From NCBI GenBank assembly GCA_040079935.1, contig JBEBJI010000028.1, forward strand, positions 1 to 23,832: DNA of 23,832 bases, given 5' to 3'. The notes under the pieces were generated by a model, which did no database searches, had not been told where the DNA came from, and saw only the letters and a list, made by a program, of their open reading frames with translations. Numbering within the stretch: the first letter of the stretch is position 1; every line of letters begins with the position of its first letter. Positions 13,541 to 21,737 of this stretch are shown piece by piece. Source of the stretch: Methylotenera_A sp040079935. Its GTDB lineage: Bacteria > Pseudomonadota > Gammaproteobacteria > Burkholderiales > Methylophilaceae. The position numbers were made by a program, and so were the translations under genes.

Positions 13541-14347
13541 ATGAATGAAATACAGCTCATCAGCGCCTTACTAGGTTTAGTAGTAGGCTTAATATTAGCC
13601 CTCACGGGCGCTGGCGGGTCTATTTTAGCTATTCCACTACTCATACTTGGTCTTGACCTTAACTTAACCCAAGCAGCACCTATCGCATTATTGGCTGTTA
13701 TGTCTGCCGCAAGTGTAGGTGCAGCACAAGGCTTAAGCAATGGGATAGTACGCTATAAAACTGCGATATTAATTGCATCATTTGGTATGGCGATTGCGCC
13801 TCTTGGTGTTTGGCTTGCCAAACGCTCGCCCATTTTGGTGCTCAACTTGATTTTTGCAGCTGTGTTAGCCTTCGTAGCATGGCGCATGTGGCTGCAAAGC
13901 ACCCAAATACTACAAGGAAGTGAAGACAAGCCTGCCCCAGCTTGCGTAATTAACCCCGCCACTTCTAAATTATTTTGGACGGCTTTATGCACCAAAAGGC
14001 TAGTAATTACAGGCGGTGCGGCCGGTTTTCTCTCTGGCTTATTGGGGGTGGGGGGCGGCTTTGTCATCGTGCCAAGTTTACGCAAAGCGAGCAACTTTGA
14101 CATACAAACCATTATTGCAACATCTCTCGCGGTAATAGCGTTGGTATCCGCAAGCAGCGTTGCCACTTACTTTTTACACGGTGATATTAACTGGAAAATT
14201 GCAGTGCCATTCGTCACCAGCGCCATCATTGGTATGTTTGCTTTTAGGTTGATTAGCCATAAAATATCTGCAAAAATTAGTCAGCGAAGCTTTGCTTTAT
14301 TGTCTATTGTGGCTGCTGTTATAATGGTCGTTAAATCAATCAATTAA
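13541..14347 (+). CDS. TauE/SafE family anion exporter (likely sulfite)
   Basis: A 268-residue inner-membrane protein of the TSUP (TauE/SafE) family with about eight helices in two repeated halves. Each half has its hallmark glycine motif: LTGAGGSILAIPLL (21-34) and LLGVGGGFVIVPSL (about 166-179). The hydrophilic linker around residues 117-145 carries Cys134 and Cys149. Members export sulfite, sulfoacetate or related anions; sulfite is favoured here because the neighbouring dioxygenase produces it. The gene begins 18 nt after the DUF442 stop without a good ribosome site, suggesting coupling, and ends 12 nt before the AOX start. Confidence 0.88.
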   Translation: MNEIQLISALLGLVVGLILALTGAGGSILAIPLLILGLDLNLTQAAPIALLAVMSAASVGAAQGLSNGIVRYKTAILIASFGMAIAPLGVWLAKRSPILVLNLIFAAVLAFVAWRMWLQSTQILQGSEDKPAPACVINPATSKLFWTALCTKRLVITGGAAGFLSGLLGVGGGFVIVPSLRKASNFDIQTIIATSLAVIALVSASSVATYFLHGDINWKIAVPFVTSAIIGMFAFRLISHKISAKISQRSFALLSIVAAVIMVVKSIN

Positions 14348-14359
14348 ACGATTCAACTT

Positions 14360-14962
14360 ATGGATTTACACTCACATCAAATTCCAGCTGGTCTAAGAGA
14401 CAACATTGCGTTTAGCTTTACTAAGTTTCTACGTTTTTTTGCTGATACGTTTTTTAGTGGGCGCTATGGTCATCGCGCAGTGGTGTTAGAAACAGTAGCT
14501 GCCGTGCCTGGCATGGTGGCTGGCGCGCTACTACATTTAAAATCGTTGCGTAGCATGCAGCCAGACAATGGTTGGATTAAAACACTGTTGGACGAAGCCG
14601 AAAATGAGCGTATGCACCTGATGACGTTTGTTCACATAGCGCAGCCAAATTGGTTTGAGCGTTTTTTGATTATTTTGACTCAAGGTATTTTTTATAACTG
14701 CTTTTTTGTGTTGTATTTACTTTCACCAAAAACCGCGCACCGCGTGGTAGGCTACTTTGAAGAAGAAGCCGTGATTAGTTACACCGAGTATCTTGCAGGC
14801 GTAGATAGCGGAAAATATGAAAATGTCCCTGCGCCAAAAATTGCTATCGATTACTGGCAGTTAAGCCCCGATGCGAGACTGCGTGAAGTGATTATTGCGG
14901 TTAGGGATGATGAAGCAGGTCACCGCGATGTCAACCATGATTTTGCTAACCAGCTTAGCTAA
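14360..14962 (+). CDS. aox: Alternative oxidase (di-iron ubiquinol oxidase, AOX)
   Basis: A 200-residue bacterial AOX: membrane-associated di-iron enzyme that oxidises ubiquinol and reduces O2 to water without proton pumping. All six iron ligands are visible: Glu44 in VVLETVAAVPGM, Glu83 and His86 in AENERMHLMTF, a Glu of YFEEEAVISYTEYL (134-136), and Glu185 and His188 in RDDEAGHRDVNH. Hydrophobic stretches at about 42-60 and 103-122 match the helices that lie in the membrane leaflet. It lacks the N-terminal regulatory Cys of plant forms. It is last in the bigR-DUF442-tauE operon. AOX resists cyanide and sulfide, which inhibit haem-copper oxidases, so it would keep respiration going when sulfide accumulates. 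The family is certain; the sulfide role comes from context. Confidence 0.93.
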   Translation: MDLHSHQIPAGLRDNIAFSFTKFLRFFADTFFSGRYGHRAVVLETVAAVPGMVAGALLHLKSLRSMQPDNGWIKTLLDEAENERMHLMTFVHIAQPNWFERFLIILTQGIFYNCFFVLYLLSPKTAHRVVGYFEEEAVISYTEYLAGVDSGKYENVPAPKIAIDYWQLSPDARLREVIIAVRDDEAGHRDVNHDFANQLS

Positions 14963-14990
14963 GCAATTAAGAAGCTTCGAAACAAGTTTT

Positions 14991-15647
14991 TTAACTATTT
15001 GCTAATTTTTCGAGCTTTGCGCGGTCGGTAATTTCCACATGCCCGCGTCCTAGCGCCACCCAACCCTTTTGTTCAAAACGCTTCAACTGGCGACTCACGA
15101 CTTCTCGCGCAGTGCCAAGCTCATCAGCGATGAGTTGATGTGTGCGGTCAATGCTACTGCTACCAGAATCCAATAGCAGCTTGGCTAAGCGCGCATCTAA
15201 ACTGTGAAAAGCCACCTCGTCCAACAACACAATTAAATCGCTAATCAGCACGCCATAATTGGTCATCACAAAACGTCTAAAAACAGCAGAATCCACCATT
15301 AATTGATTAAACGCAGGTGCTGGAATAATCACATCACGAATCGGCTCTTCTACAATGGTGGATGCTGGATAATTGCTATGGCCAAGCAAACACGTGGTAG
15401 TAATAACGCAAGTTTCACCTGCCGCCACGCGATATAGCAAAATTTCGCGCCCAGATGACGACATTTTATATACACGAGACTGCCCTGCAAGCCGCATTAC
15501 ATAAGCCCCGCAGGCACCCCCTTCTCGGTAGCCTACGGTGCCGATTGGCGCTTCAACAATACGTGCAGATTTTAATAATATCTCGCGCGCGTTAGGCTCT
15601 AAAGCCAACAATGGCGGAAAGCTCTGCAACCAATTCAAATCATCCAA
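14991..15647 (-). CDS. Crp/Fnr family transcriptional regulator with clustered cysteines
   Basis: A 218-residue Crp/Fnr regulator: N-terminal cyclic-nucleotide-binding-like beta-roll (about 15-125), dimer helix (around 126-160), and C-terminal HTH THQLIADELGTAREVVSRQLKRFEQKGWV (169-197). It lacks the N-terminal cysteine cluster of FNR, so it should not carry the same 4Fe-4S site, but it has Cys46 and the close pair Cys80/Cys86 in AGETCVITTTCLLG within the beta-roll, a pattern seen in a redox-associated subgroup. Start: TTG 15647, directly after an in-frame TAA, with GGGAGTGA about 7 nt upstream; the nearby ATG (15643) is out of frame. It converges on the AOX gene 28 nt away and may regulate that locus; this is inference. 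Confidence 0.88.
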   Translation of the reverse strand: MDDLNWLQSFPPLLALEPNAREILLKSARIVEAPIGTVGYREGGACGAYVMRLAGQSRVYKMSSSGREILLYRVAAGETCVITTTCLLGHSNYPASTIVEEPIRDVIIPAPAFNQLMVDSAVFRRFVMTNYGVLISDLIVLLDEVAFHSLDARLAKLLLDSGSSSIDRTHQLIADELGTAREVVSRQLKRFEQKGWVALGRGHVEITDRAKLEKLANS

Positions 15648-15788
15648 TTATCACTCCCGAATTACTGCCAAAATTCACACCAACTGCAACACTATCAGCA
15701 CGCAGGCCTAGTTGCAACTCACTGTTAATATTACTTACATCAAGATCAGTTATAAACAGCTGGAAGTATGTTTGTAATCCAAAAATTG

Positions 15789-15827
15789 ATGCTCTGCAAC
15801 CCGCATAGATATTGGCTCTCAGAGCAT
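15789..15827 (-). repeat. 39-nt hairpin repeat, copy 2
   Basis: Lies between the aminopeptidase and Crp/Fnr genes. The ends ATGCTCTG (15789-15796) and CAGAGCAT (15820-15827) are perfect 8-bp inverted copies; AGCC/GGTT pairs extend the stem inside (one G-T wobble) and the 12-nt loop on the minus strand is AATATCTATGCG. The loop and flanking GG match copy 1 almost exactly. No T tract follows, so it is not a simple terminator. Confidence 0.7.
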
Positions 15828-15842
15828 ATATTTTCACCAAAA

Positions 15843-17297
15843 CTAAGCGATTAAACTTTTAATCATCTCCAAACCAAAACCCACGCCAAAGCCATTCACA
15901 TCAGATTGCACCGCACCTAAACCGCCTTTGCGGTTGGTGCTGGATAAGTCCGCGTGTAGCCAAGCCACGTCATTTTCGATGAATTTTCCCATAAAGCGCG
16001 CCGCGTGCATATGGTCACCGCCGCCTTCTAGTGTGCATTGTTTAATGTCCGCAATGTCGCTGTCTAAATCGCTGTCCATGTCTTCCTCATACGGAAAAGC
16101 CACAATGCGCTCTCCCGCTGCAATGCCCGCTCCTATTGCCTTACAGGCCAGTTCTGGTTTGTTTGCAATAATGCCACTCATGCGGTCTGTCACCGCAACC
16201 GCCATACTACCAGTGAGCGTAGCGTAATCTAAAATCACGTCAGGTTTCGCACGCGAAGCCAGTGTCAACGTATCAGCCAACACCATACGGCCTTCGGCAT
16301 CGGTGTGTACAATTTCAATCGTCATGCCGTTAAGTGCTTTCACCACGTCGTTTTGCTTATAGGCTAGCGGCCCAATATGATTCTGCGCAATCGCTAGCCA
16401 GCAATCAATTTTCACTTCTAACTTCATCTGTGTTGCCGCTAACAAAATTCCCAGCGCTACCGCGCTACCGTTCATGTCTTCGTGCATACCTTGCATATAT
16501 TTGGCGGGTTTCAGGTTGTGCCCGCCTGTATCAAAACAAATACCTTTGCCAACTAGCGCGATGTTTTTATTGGATTTTTTAGGGCTATAAGTCAAATGCA
16601 CAATCGCCGCGTCCATCGGATCGCTACCCTGCCCCACCGCATAAAATGCACCTGCACCCATTTTTTTTAGCTTAGGCATGTCAAATTCTTCATGCTTCCA
16701 GCCATTTTCTTTCGCGAATTTTTTTACTTTTTCACGATAAATAGTCGGCGTTAATTCATTCGGCGGCAACATGGTCAGGCTGCGGCACAGGGTATTTCCC
16801 GCCACACGCGCGTTGACATAATCGTAATCATGCGTAGCCTTAAATCCATGAATACTTATATTTTTTAATGACTTATATTTGTTTTCTTTTTTACGCGTAG
16901 GCAGTTCAGTCGCATTTACGCTCAATACATAATAAGCAGCGCAAGCGTTGGCTTCTTTGGTCGCATCATCGCCAAACACACAAATTGCAATGCTGTCCGC
17001 CTGCTCGTCCAGCAGCGGCTTTACTGCCTTGCGTAGCAGCGTATGTTTTTGAAACATACTCAATTTTTCTGCCAAAATTACATAACTCGCCAAGCCACCA
17101 TTGGGCAACTCAATCGTCATAGGCGCTTTTTTCAAGTCTTTAAACTCGCTTTTACTACGCTTTAGTTTATTTTCGAGAATTTTGGCAAAAGGCAGGTTTT
17201 TTTCTGCTTTTTCCTGCAACACCAAAAGCACATGATTTTCAGAAGATAGCGACTTTTCAATACCAATCGCTGCATATTGTATTAATTTTAACGACAT
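15843..17297 (-). CDS. M17 family leucyl aminopeptidase
   Basis: Cytosolic di-metal aminopeptidase of 484 residues removing N-terminal Leu and other residues. The metal and catalytic residues are all present and fall one position from bovine numbering: Lys251 and Asp256 (VGKGICFDTGG), Lys263 (HNLKP), Asp274 (HEDMNG), Asp333, Glu335 and Arg337 in HTDAEGRMVLADTL. The family signature normally reads NTDAEGRL; here Asn is His and Leu is Met, and GMKxDM reads GMHEDM, so it belongs to a divergent M17 branch and not to classic PepA. The N-terminal 170 residues match only weakly. It is a single gene, divergent from aceE, with no obvious terminator apart from the hairpin repeat 16 nt downstream. Confidence 0.9.
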   Translation of the reverse strand: MSLKLIQYAAIGIEKSLSSENHVLLVLQEKAEKNLPFAKILENKLKRSKSEFKDLKKAPMTIELPNGGLASYVILAEKLSMFQKHTLLRKAVKPLLDEQADSIAICVFGDDATKEANACAAYYVLSVNATELPTRKKENKYKSLKNISIHGFKATHDYDYVNARVAGNTLCRSLTMLPPNELTPTIYREKVKKFAKENGWKHEEFDMPKLKKMGAGAFYAVGQGSDPMDAAIVHLTYSPKKSNKNIALVGKGICFDTGGHNLKPAKYMQGMHEDMNGSAVALGILLAATQMKLEVKIDCWLAIAQNHIGPLAYKQNDVVKALNGMTIEIVHTDAEGRMVLADTLTLASRAKPDVILDYATLTGSMAVAVTDRMSGIIANKPELACKAIGAGIAAGERIVAFPYEEDMDSDLDSDIADIKQCTLEGGGDHMHAARFMGKFIENDVAWLHADLSSTNRKGGLGAVQSDVNGFGVGFGLEMIKSLIA

Positions 17298-17325
17298 TTA
17301 ATCACCTTAAACTCTTATATAAAAT

Positions 17326-17359
17326 GTAAGACTAAGCTAGCTAATCTACACTGTCTTAC
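17326..17359. promoter_or_regulatory. Inverted repeat in the aminopeptidase-aceE divergent gap
   Basis: GTAAGAC (17326-17332) and GTCTTAC (17353-17359) are perfect inverted copies with 20 nt between. The 197-bp gap contains this, a possible -35 TTGACC at 17381-17386 without a good -10, and no recognisable PdhR operator. The repeat could be an operator for either gene; evidence is positional only. Confidence 0.3.
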
Positions 17360-17494
17360 CCAACTAGACTACGTTTTAACTTGACCAAAACACCTAAAAA
17401 AGCCACACTAGAGGCTTGTAGAACAGTCTAATTTCTCGCTTGATGCGCATTTTAGATTATACGCGTAGCAACACGAGATGGAGCAACCTCACGC

Positions 17495-20158
17495 ATGGCA
17501 TTAAATCAACAGACAAATTTAACTGAAACTGATTCACAAGAAACGCAAGAATGGCTTGAAGCACTTGCCTCGGTGATTGAAAACGAAGGCACGGAACGCG
17601 CGCACTTTTTGCTAGAAGCGATGATAGACCAAGCGCGCCGCAGCGGCAGTAATTTGCCTTACAACGCAACAACTGCTTATGTAAATACCATCCCTACGCA
17701 TTTGCAGCAACGTTTGCCTGGCGACCCAGAAATGGAGCGCCGTGTGCGCGCTTTAGTGCGATGGAACGCGGTGATGACGGTGTTACGCGGTAATGAAAAA
17801 TCACCAGGCGTAGGCGGACACATCGCCAGCTTTCAATCTGCAGCAACTTTGTACGACACTGGTTTTAACTATTTCTTTAGAGCGCCGAATGAGAACTTCG
17901 GCGGCGATTGCGTATATTTTCAAGGCCATTCATCACCCGGCGTGTATGCGCGTGCGTTTTTAGAAGGTCGCATCTCTGAAGAACAAATGAACAACTTCCG
18001 TCAAGAAACAGGCGGTAAAGGCTTGTCGAGCTATCCGCACCCATGGCTGATGCCTGACTTCTGGCAATTTCCCACCGTTTCAATGGGTTTAGGTCCACTG
18101 CAAGGTATCTATCAAGCGCGTTTCTTAAAATATCTGCACGACCGGGGAATTGCGGATACATCTGACCGCAAAGTATGGGTATTCTGCGGCGATGGCGAAA
18201 TGGACGAGCCCGAATCGCTAGGTGCGATTTCATTGGCTTCGCGCGAGAAATTAGACAATTTAATTTTTGTCATCAACTGTAATTTACAGCGCCTAGACGG
18301 TCCAGTACGTGGCAACGGCAAAATTATTCAAGAATTAGAATCTGACTTCCGTGGTTCTGGTTGGAACGTGCTCAAGGTGATTTGGGGCTCATATTGGGAT
18401 CCGTTGCTAGCGATGGACAAAGATGGCTTGCTGAAAAAACGCATGGAAGAATGCGTGGACGGCGAATACCAAAACTTCAAGGCCAAAGGCGGCGCTTACA
18501 CGCGGGAGCACTTTTTTGGCAAATATCCACAACTCAAAGAAATGGTCGCCGCCATGAGCGACCAAGATATTTGGCGCTTGAACCGTGGCGGACATGATCC
18601 GCACAAAGTGTACGCGGCTTACCACGCGGCGGTGACCCACAAAGGTCAGCCAACGGTAATTTTAGCCAAAACCGTTAAAGGTTACGGCATGGGGGAAGCA
18701 GGAGAAGGCCAAAATACTACTCACCAGCAAAAAAGCATGGATATTGAATCGCTGAAGAAATTCCGCGACCGTTTTGACTTGCCGATTACTAACGAGCAAG
18801 TGGAAAGTTTAAGCTTTTATAAACCTGCTGACGACAGCCCAGAGATGAAGTACATGGCCGAGCGCCGCAACGACATGGGCGGTTTTGTGCCGCAACGTCG
18901 CCGTAAAGGCAACGAGTTAAAAATACCTGAGCTTTCTGCGTTTGAGAATATGCTCACTGCCACGGGTGAACGCGAAATCTCGACAACAATGGCTTTTGTA
19001 CGCATCCTTTCTACGCTGGTGCGCGACAAGGAAATCGGCAAATTTGTGGTGCCTATTGTGCCCGATGAGGCACGCACATTCGGCATGGAAGGCATGTTCC
19101 GTCAGCTTGGCATTTACGCTAGCCAAGGTCAATTGTACGAGCCGATGGATTCTGACCAAGTGATGTACTACAAAGAACAAAAAGATGGGCAAATTTTAGA
19201 AGAAGGCATTAATGAGGCAGGTTCATTCTCTAGCTGGATAGCAGCCGCCACGTCATACTCGGTCACTGGCGTACAGATGATTCCGTTCTACATTTTCTAC
19301 TCCATGTTCGGCTTTCAGCGTATTGGCGATTTGGCTTGGGCAGCTGGTGATTCACGTTGCCGTGGCTTTTTGCTGGGCGCAACGGCAGGTCGCACAACAT
19401 TAAACGGCGAAGGCTTGCAGCACGAAGATGGCCATAGCCACTTAATGTCGGCGACCATTCCAAACTGTATTTCGTATGATCCGACATTTGCTTATGAGCT
19501 TGCGGTGATTATTCAAGAAGGCTTGCGCCGCATGGTGCAAAACCAAGAAGATGTGTATTACTACATTACGTTAATGAATGAAAATTACACCCACCCTGCC
19601 ATGCCAAAAGGCGCGGAGAGCGGTGTTTTAAAAGGCTTGTACAATTTTAGTAAAGCTAAAAACAGTCAAGTGCAGTTGATGGGTTCTGGCGTGATTTTGC
19701 GTGAAGTTATCGCCGCAGCAGAGTTATTACAAAAAGATTGGGGCATTGCTGCCGATGTTTGGAGCGCGACCAGCTTTACCGAATTGCGCCGCGAAGGTTT
19801 GGATTGCGAGCGCTGGAATATGCTTAACCCAGAAAAGCCGCAAAAAGTAAGTTATGTTGCGCAATGTTTAAATGACGCGACTGGCCCAGTCATTGCCTCG
19901 ACTGACTACATGAAAAGCTTTGCCGAGCAAATTCAACGCTTTGTACCAAATAAGTTTGTGGCACTTGGTACCGATGGTTTTGGCCGTAGCGATAGCAGAG
20001 AAGCGCTACGCGACTTCTTTGAGGTGAATAAATATTATGTCGTGGTCGCGGCGTTAAAAGCTTTGTCTGATGAAGGTAAACTGCCTGTTGCTAAAGTGGC
20101 GGAAGCAGTTAAAAAATACAAATTGAATGGCAATAAGCCAAATCCCACGAGCATTTAA
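17495..20158 (+). CDS. aceE: Pyruvate dehydrogenase E1 component (homodimeric type)
   Basis: Thiamine-diphosphate enzyme that decarboxylates pyruvate and passes the acetyl group to E2 lipoamide. At 887 residues it equals E. coli AceE in length and aligns throughout. The ThDP/Mg motif is CGDGEMDEPES (231-241) ending at NCNLQRLDGPVRGNGK (261-276). Active-site histidines are visible in GGHIASF (His109) and QGHSSPG (His145), and the later segments GQNTTHQQK and LNGEGLQHEDGHSH correspond to other catalytic loops. A GGAG lies 11 nt before the ATG, a longer gap than usual. It leads the PDH operon; aceF follows after 9 nt with its own AAGGAT ribosome site. Confidence 0.96.
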   Translation: MALNQQTNLTETDSQETQEWLEALASVIENEGTERAHFLLEAMIDQARRSGSNLPYNATTAYVNTIPTHLQQRLPGDPEMERRVRALVRWNAVMTVLRGNEKSPGVGGHIASFQSAATLYDTGFNYFFRAPNENFGGDCVYFQGHSSPGVYARAFLEGRISEEQMNNFRQETGGKGLSSYPHPWLMPDFWQFPTVSMGLGPLQGIYQARFLKYLHDRGIADTSDRKVWVFCGDGEMDEPESLGAISLASREKLDNLIFVINCNLQRLDGPVRGNGKIIQELESDFRGSGWNVLKVIWGSYWDPLLAMDKDGLLKKRMEECVDGEYQNFKAKGGAYTREHFFGKYPQLKEMVAAMSDQDIWRLNRGGHDPHKVYAAYHAAVTHKGQPTVILAKTVKGYGMGEAGEGQNTTHQQKSMDIESLKKFRDRFDLPITNEQVESLSFYKPADDSPEMKYMAERRNDMGGFVPQRRRKGNELKIPELSAFENMLTATGEREISTTMAFVRILSTLVRDKEIGKFVVPIVPDEARTFGMEGMFRQLGIYASQGQLYEPMDSDQVMYYKEQKDGQILEEGINEAGSFSSWIAAATSYSVTGVQMIPFYIFYSMFGFQRIGDLAWAAGDSRCRGFLLGATAGRTTLNGEGLQHEDGHSHLMSATIPNCISYDPTFAYELAVIIQEGLRRMVQNQEDVYYYITLMNENYTHPAMPKGAESGVLKGLYNFSKAKNSQVQLMGSGVILREVIAAAELLQKDWGIAADVWSATSFTELRREGLDCERWNMLNPEKPQKVSYVAQCLNDATGPVIASTDYMKSFAEQIQRFVPNKFVALGTDGFGRSDSREALRDFFEVNKYYVVVAALKALSDEGKLPVAKVAEAVKKYKLNGNKPNPTSI

Positions 20159-20167
20159 GGATAGAAA

Positions 20168-21505
20168 ATGGCATTAAAAGATGTTCTCGTCCCCGATATT
20201 GGCAATTTCGATTCTGTCGATGTTATCGAAGTGTTAGTGAAAGCGGGCGACACCATTGCTACAGACGATTCATTGATAACGGTTGAATCTGACAAAGCTT
20301 CGATGGATATTCCTGCGCCGTTTGCGGGCGTGGTGAAAGTAGTCAAAATTAAAGTTGGCGACAAAATCGCCCAAGGTACTTTGATTTTGACGTTAGAAGC
20401 ATCCGAAACGGCATCGCCAGCAGCCGCACCAGTATTGGCTCCTAGCCCTGCTCCTGCTAAAGCCGTTGAAGTACCAAAAACCACAATGCCAGAGCCGAGC
20501 CGCCCAGCGCCAGAGCCTGCCGCAAAAATTCAACCTGCACATCAACCATTGCCCGTAGGCGAAAGTGTCGTAGTGAACAGCGGAAAAATCTCGCACGCCA
20601 GCCCTTCGGTACGCAAGTTTGCGCGTGAATTGGGCGTCAATTTATCACTGGTGAAGGGTTCAGGCGCAAAAAATCGTATTTTAGAAAGCGACGTACAAAC
20701 TTTTGTAAAAGGCGAGCTTGCAAAACCACGTACCGAGAACATGGGCGCAGGCTTAGGCGCGCTCGCTACACTGCCAATGCCAATCATCGATTTCAGCCAG
20801 TTTGGTGAAATTCAAACCAAGCCGCTTTCACGCATTAAAAAAATCTCTGGCGCCAATTTACACCGCAATTGGGTCACCGCGCCGCATGTCACGCAGTTTG
20901 ACGAGGCCGATATTACCGACTTGGAAGAATTTAGAAAATCCATGTCGAAAGAAGCCGAAAAACGTGGCGTTAAACTCACCATGTTGGCATTTTTAATTAA
21001 AGCGTCTGTCAACGCGCTTAAAGCTTACCCCAACTTCAATGCGTCACTTTCACCAGATGGTGACAGTATCATTTTAAAAAATTATTACAATATTGGTTTC
21101 GCCTGCGATACGCCAGATGGCCTAGTGGTGCCCGTTGTAAAAGACGTGCAGCAAAAAGATGTATTAGATATTGCCCGCGATTTGGGCGAACTCTCTACCA
21201 AAGCACGTGAGCGCAAACTGAAAATTGAGGAAATGCAAGGTGGCTGCTTTACCATTTCTAGTCTCGGCGGCATTGGCGGCACCATGTTTACACCGATTAT
21301 CAATTGCCCAGAAGTGGCTATTTTAGGCGTTTCGCGTTCCAGCATGCAGCCCGTTTATAATGCCGAAACCAAAGAGTTTGAGCCGCGTTTAATCTTGCCG
21401 CTTTCACTTTCTTACGATCACCGCGTGGTGGATGGCGCCGACGGCGCACGCTTCACCAGCCATATGCGCATGATGCTTTCTGACGTGCGTCGCTTATTAC
21501 TTTAA
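20168..21505 (+). CDS. aceF: Dihydrolipoyl acetyltransferase (PDH E2), single lipoyl domain
   Basis: E2 core of the pyruvate dehydrogenase complex; transfers acetyl from lipoamide to CoA. Its 445 residues hold one lipoyl domain (2-77, lipoylated Lys43 in ESDKASMD), an Ala/Pro linker (82-130), a peripheral subunit-binding domain (SPSVRKFARELGVNLSLVKGSGAKNRI, 145-171), a second linker, and the trimeric catalytic domain (from about 215) with active-site His418 and Asp422 in SYDHRVVDGADG. E. coli E2 has three lipoyl domains; here there is one on E2 and another on E3. The start has AAGGATAG at good spacing. The next gene, a PhnA-domain protein, starts 9 nt later. Confidence 0.96.
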   Translation: MALKDVLVPDIGNFDSVDVIEVLVKAGDTIATDDSLITVESDKASMDIPAPFAGVVKVVKIKVGDKIAQGTLILTLEASETASPAAAPVLAPSPAPAKAVEVPKTTMPEPSRPAPEPAAKIQPAHQPLPVGESVVVNSGKISHASPSVRKFARELGVNLSLVKGSGAKNRILESDVQTFVKGELAKPRTENMGAGLGALATLPMPIIDFSQFGEIQTKPLSRIKKISGANLHRNWVTAPHVTQFDEADITDLEEFRKSMSKEAEKRGVKLTMLAFLIKASVNALKAYPNFNASLSPDGDSIILKNYYNIGFACDTPDGLVVPVVKDVQQKDVLDIARDLGELSTKARERKLKIEEMQGGCFTISSLGGIGGTMFTPIINCPEVAILGVSRSSMQPVYNAETKEFEPRLILPLSLSYDHRVVDGADGARFTSHMRMMLSDVRRLLL

Positions 21506-21514
21506 GGATAGTCA

Positions 21515-21727
21515 ATGACGGTAAAAGACAGTAACGGCAACGAGCTTGCAGCGGGTGATTCTGTGCAATTAATCAAAGACTTAAAAGTAAAAGGCACCTC
21601 TGTCACGCTAAAACGCGGCACGGTGGCTAAAAATATCCGCCTGACCGATGATGACGAAGAAATCGAATGTAACGTCGATAAAGTTAAAGGCTTAGTGCTA
21701 AAAACCTGTTTTTTGAAAAAAGTATAA
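21515..21727 (+). CDS. PhnA/YjdM C-terminal-domain protein, lacking the zinc ribbon
   Basis: A 70-residue protein matching the C-terminal SH3-like domain of the YjdM (formerly PhnA) family: VKDSNGNELAAGDSVQLIKDLKVKGTSVTLKRGTVAKNIRL (3-43), then the acidic EEIECNVDKVKGLVLKTCFLKK end. Full YjdM is about 110 residues with an N-terminal four-Cys zinc ribbon; that part is absent, and the ATG directly follows a good AAGGATAG ribosome site, so it is not a truncated copy. It is not an alkylphosphonate enzyme. It lies between aceF and lpd with 9- and 10-nt gaps and must be co-expressed with them. Its role there is unknown. Confidence 0.85.
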   Translation: MTVKDSNGNELAAGDSVQLIKDLKVKGTSVTLKRGTVAKNIRLTDDDEEIECNVDKVKGLVLKTCFLKKV

Positions 21728-21737
21728 ATACTCGAAT

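Noticed and set aside
15640..15840. 66-codon minus-strand frame between the aminopeptidase and Crp/Fnr genes
   Set aside because: It overlaps the regulator start, has no ribosome site or recognisable domain, and spans the hairpin repeat; most likely a chance frame.
18361..18640. Several 70-90 codon frames on both strands within aceE
   Set aside because: All lie inside the fully conserved aceE frame and look like its out-of-frame shadows.
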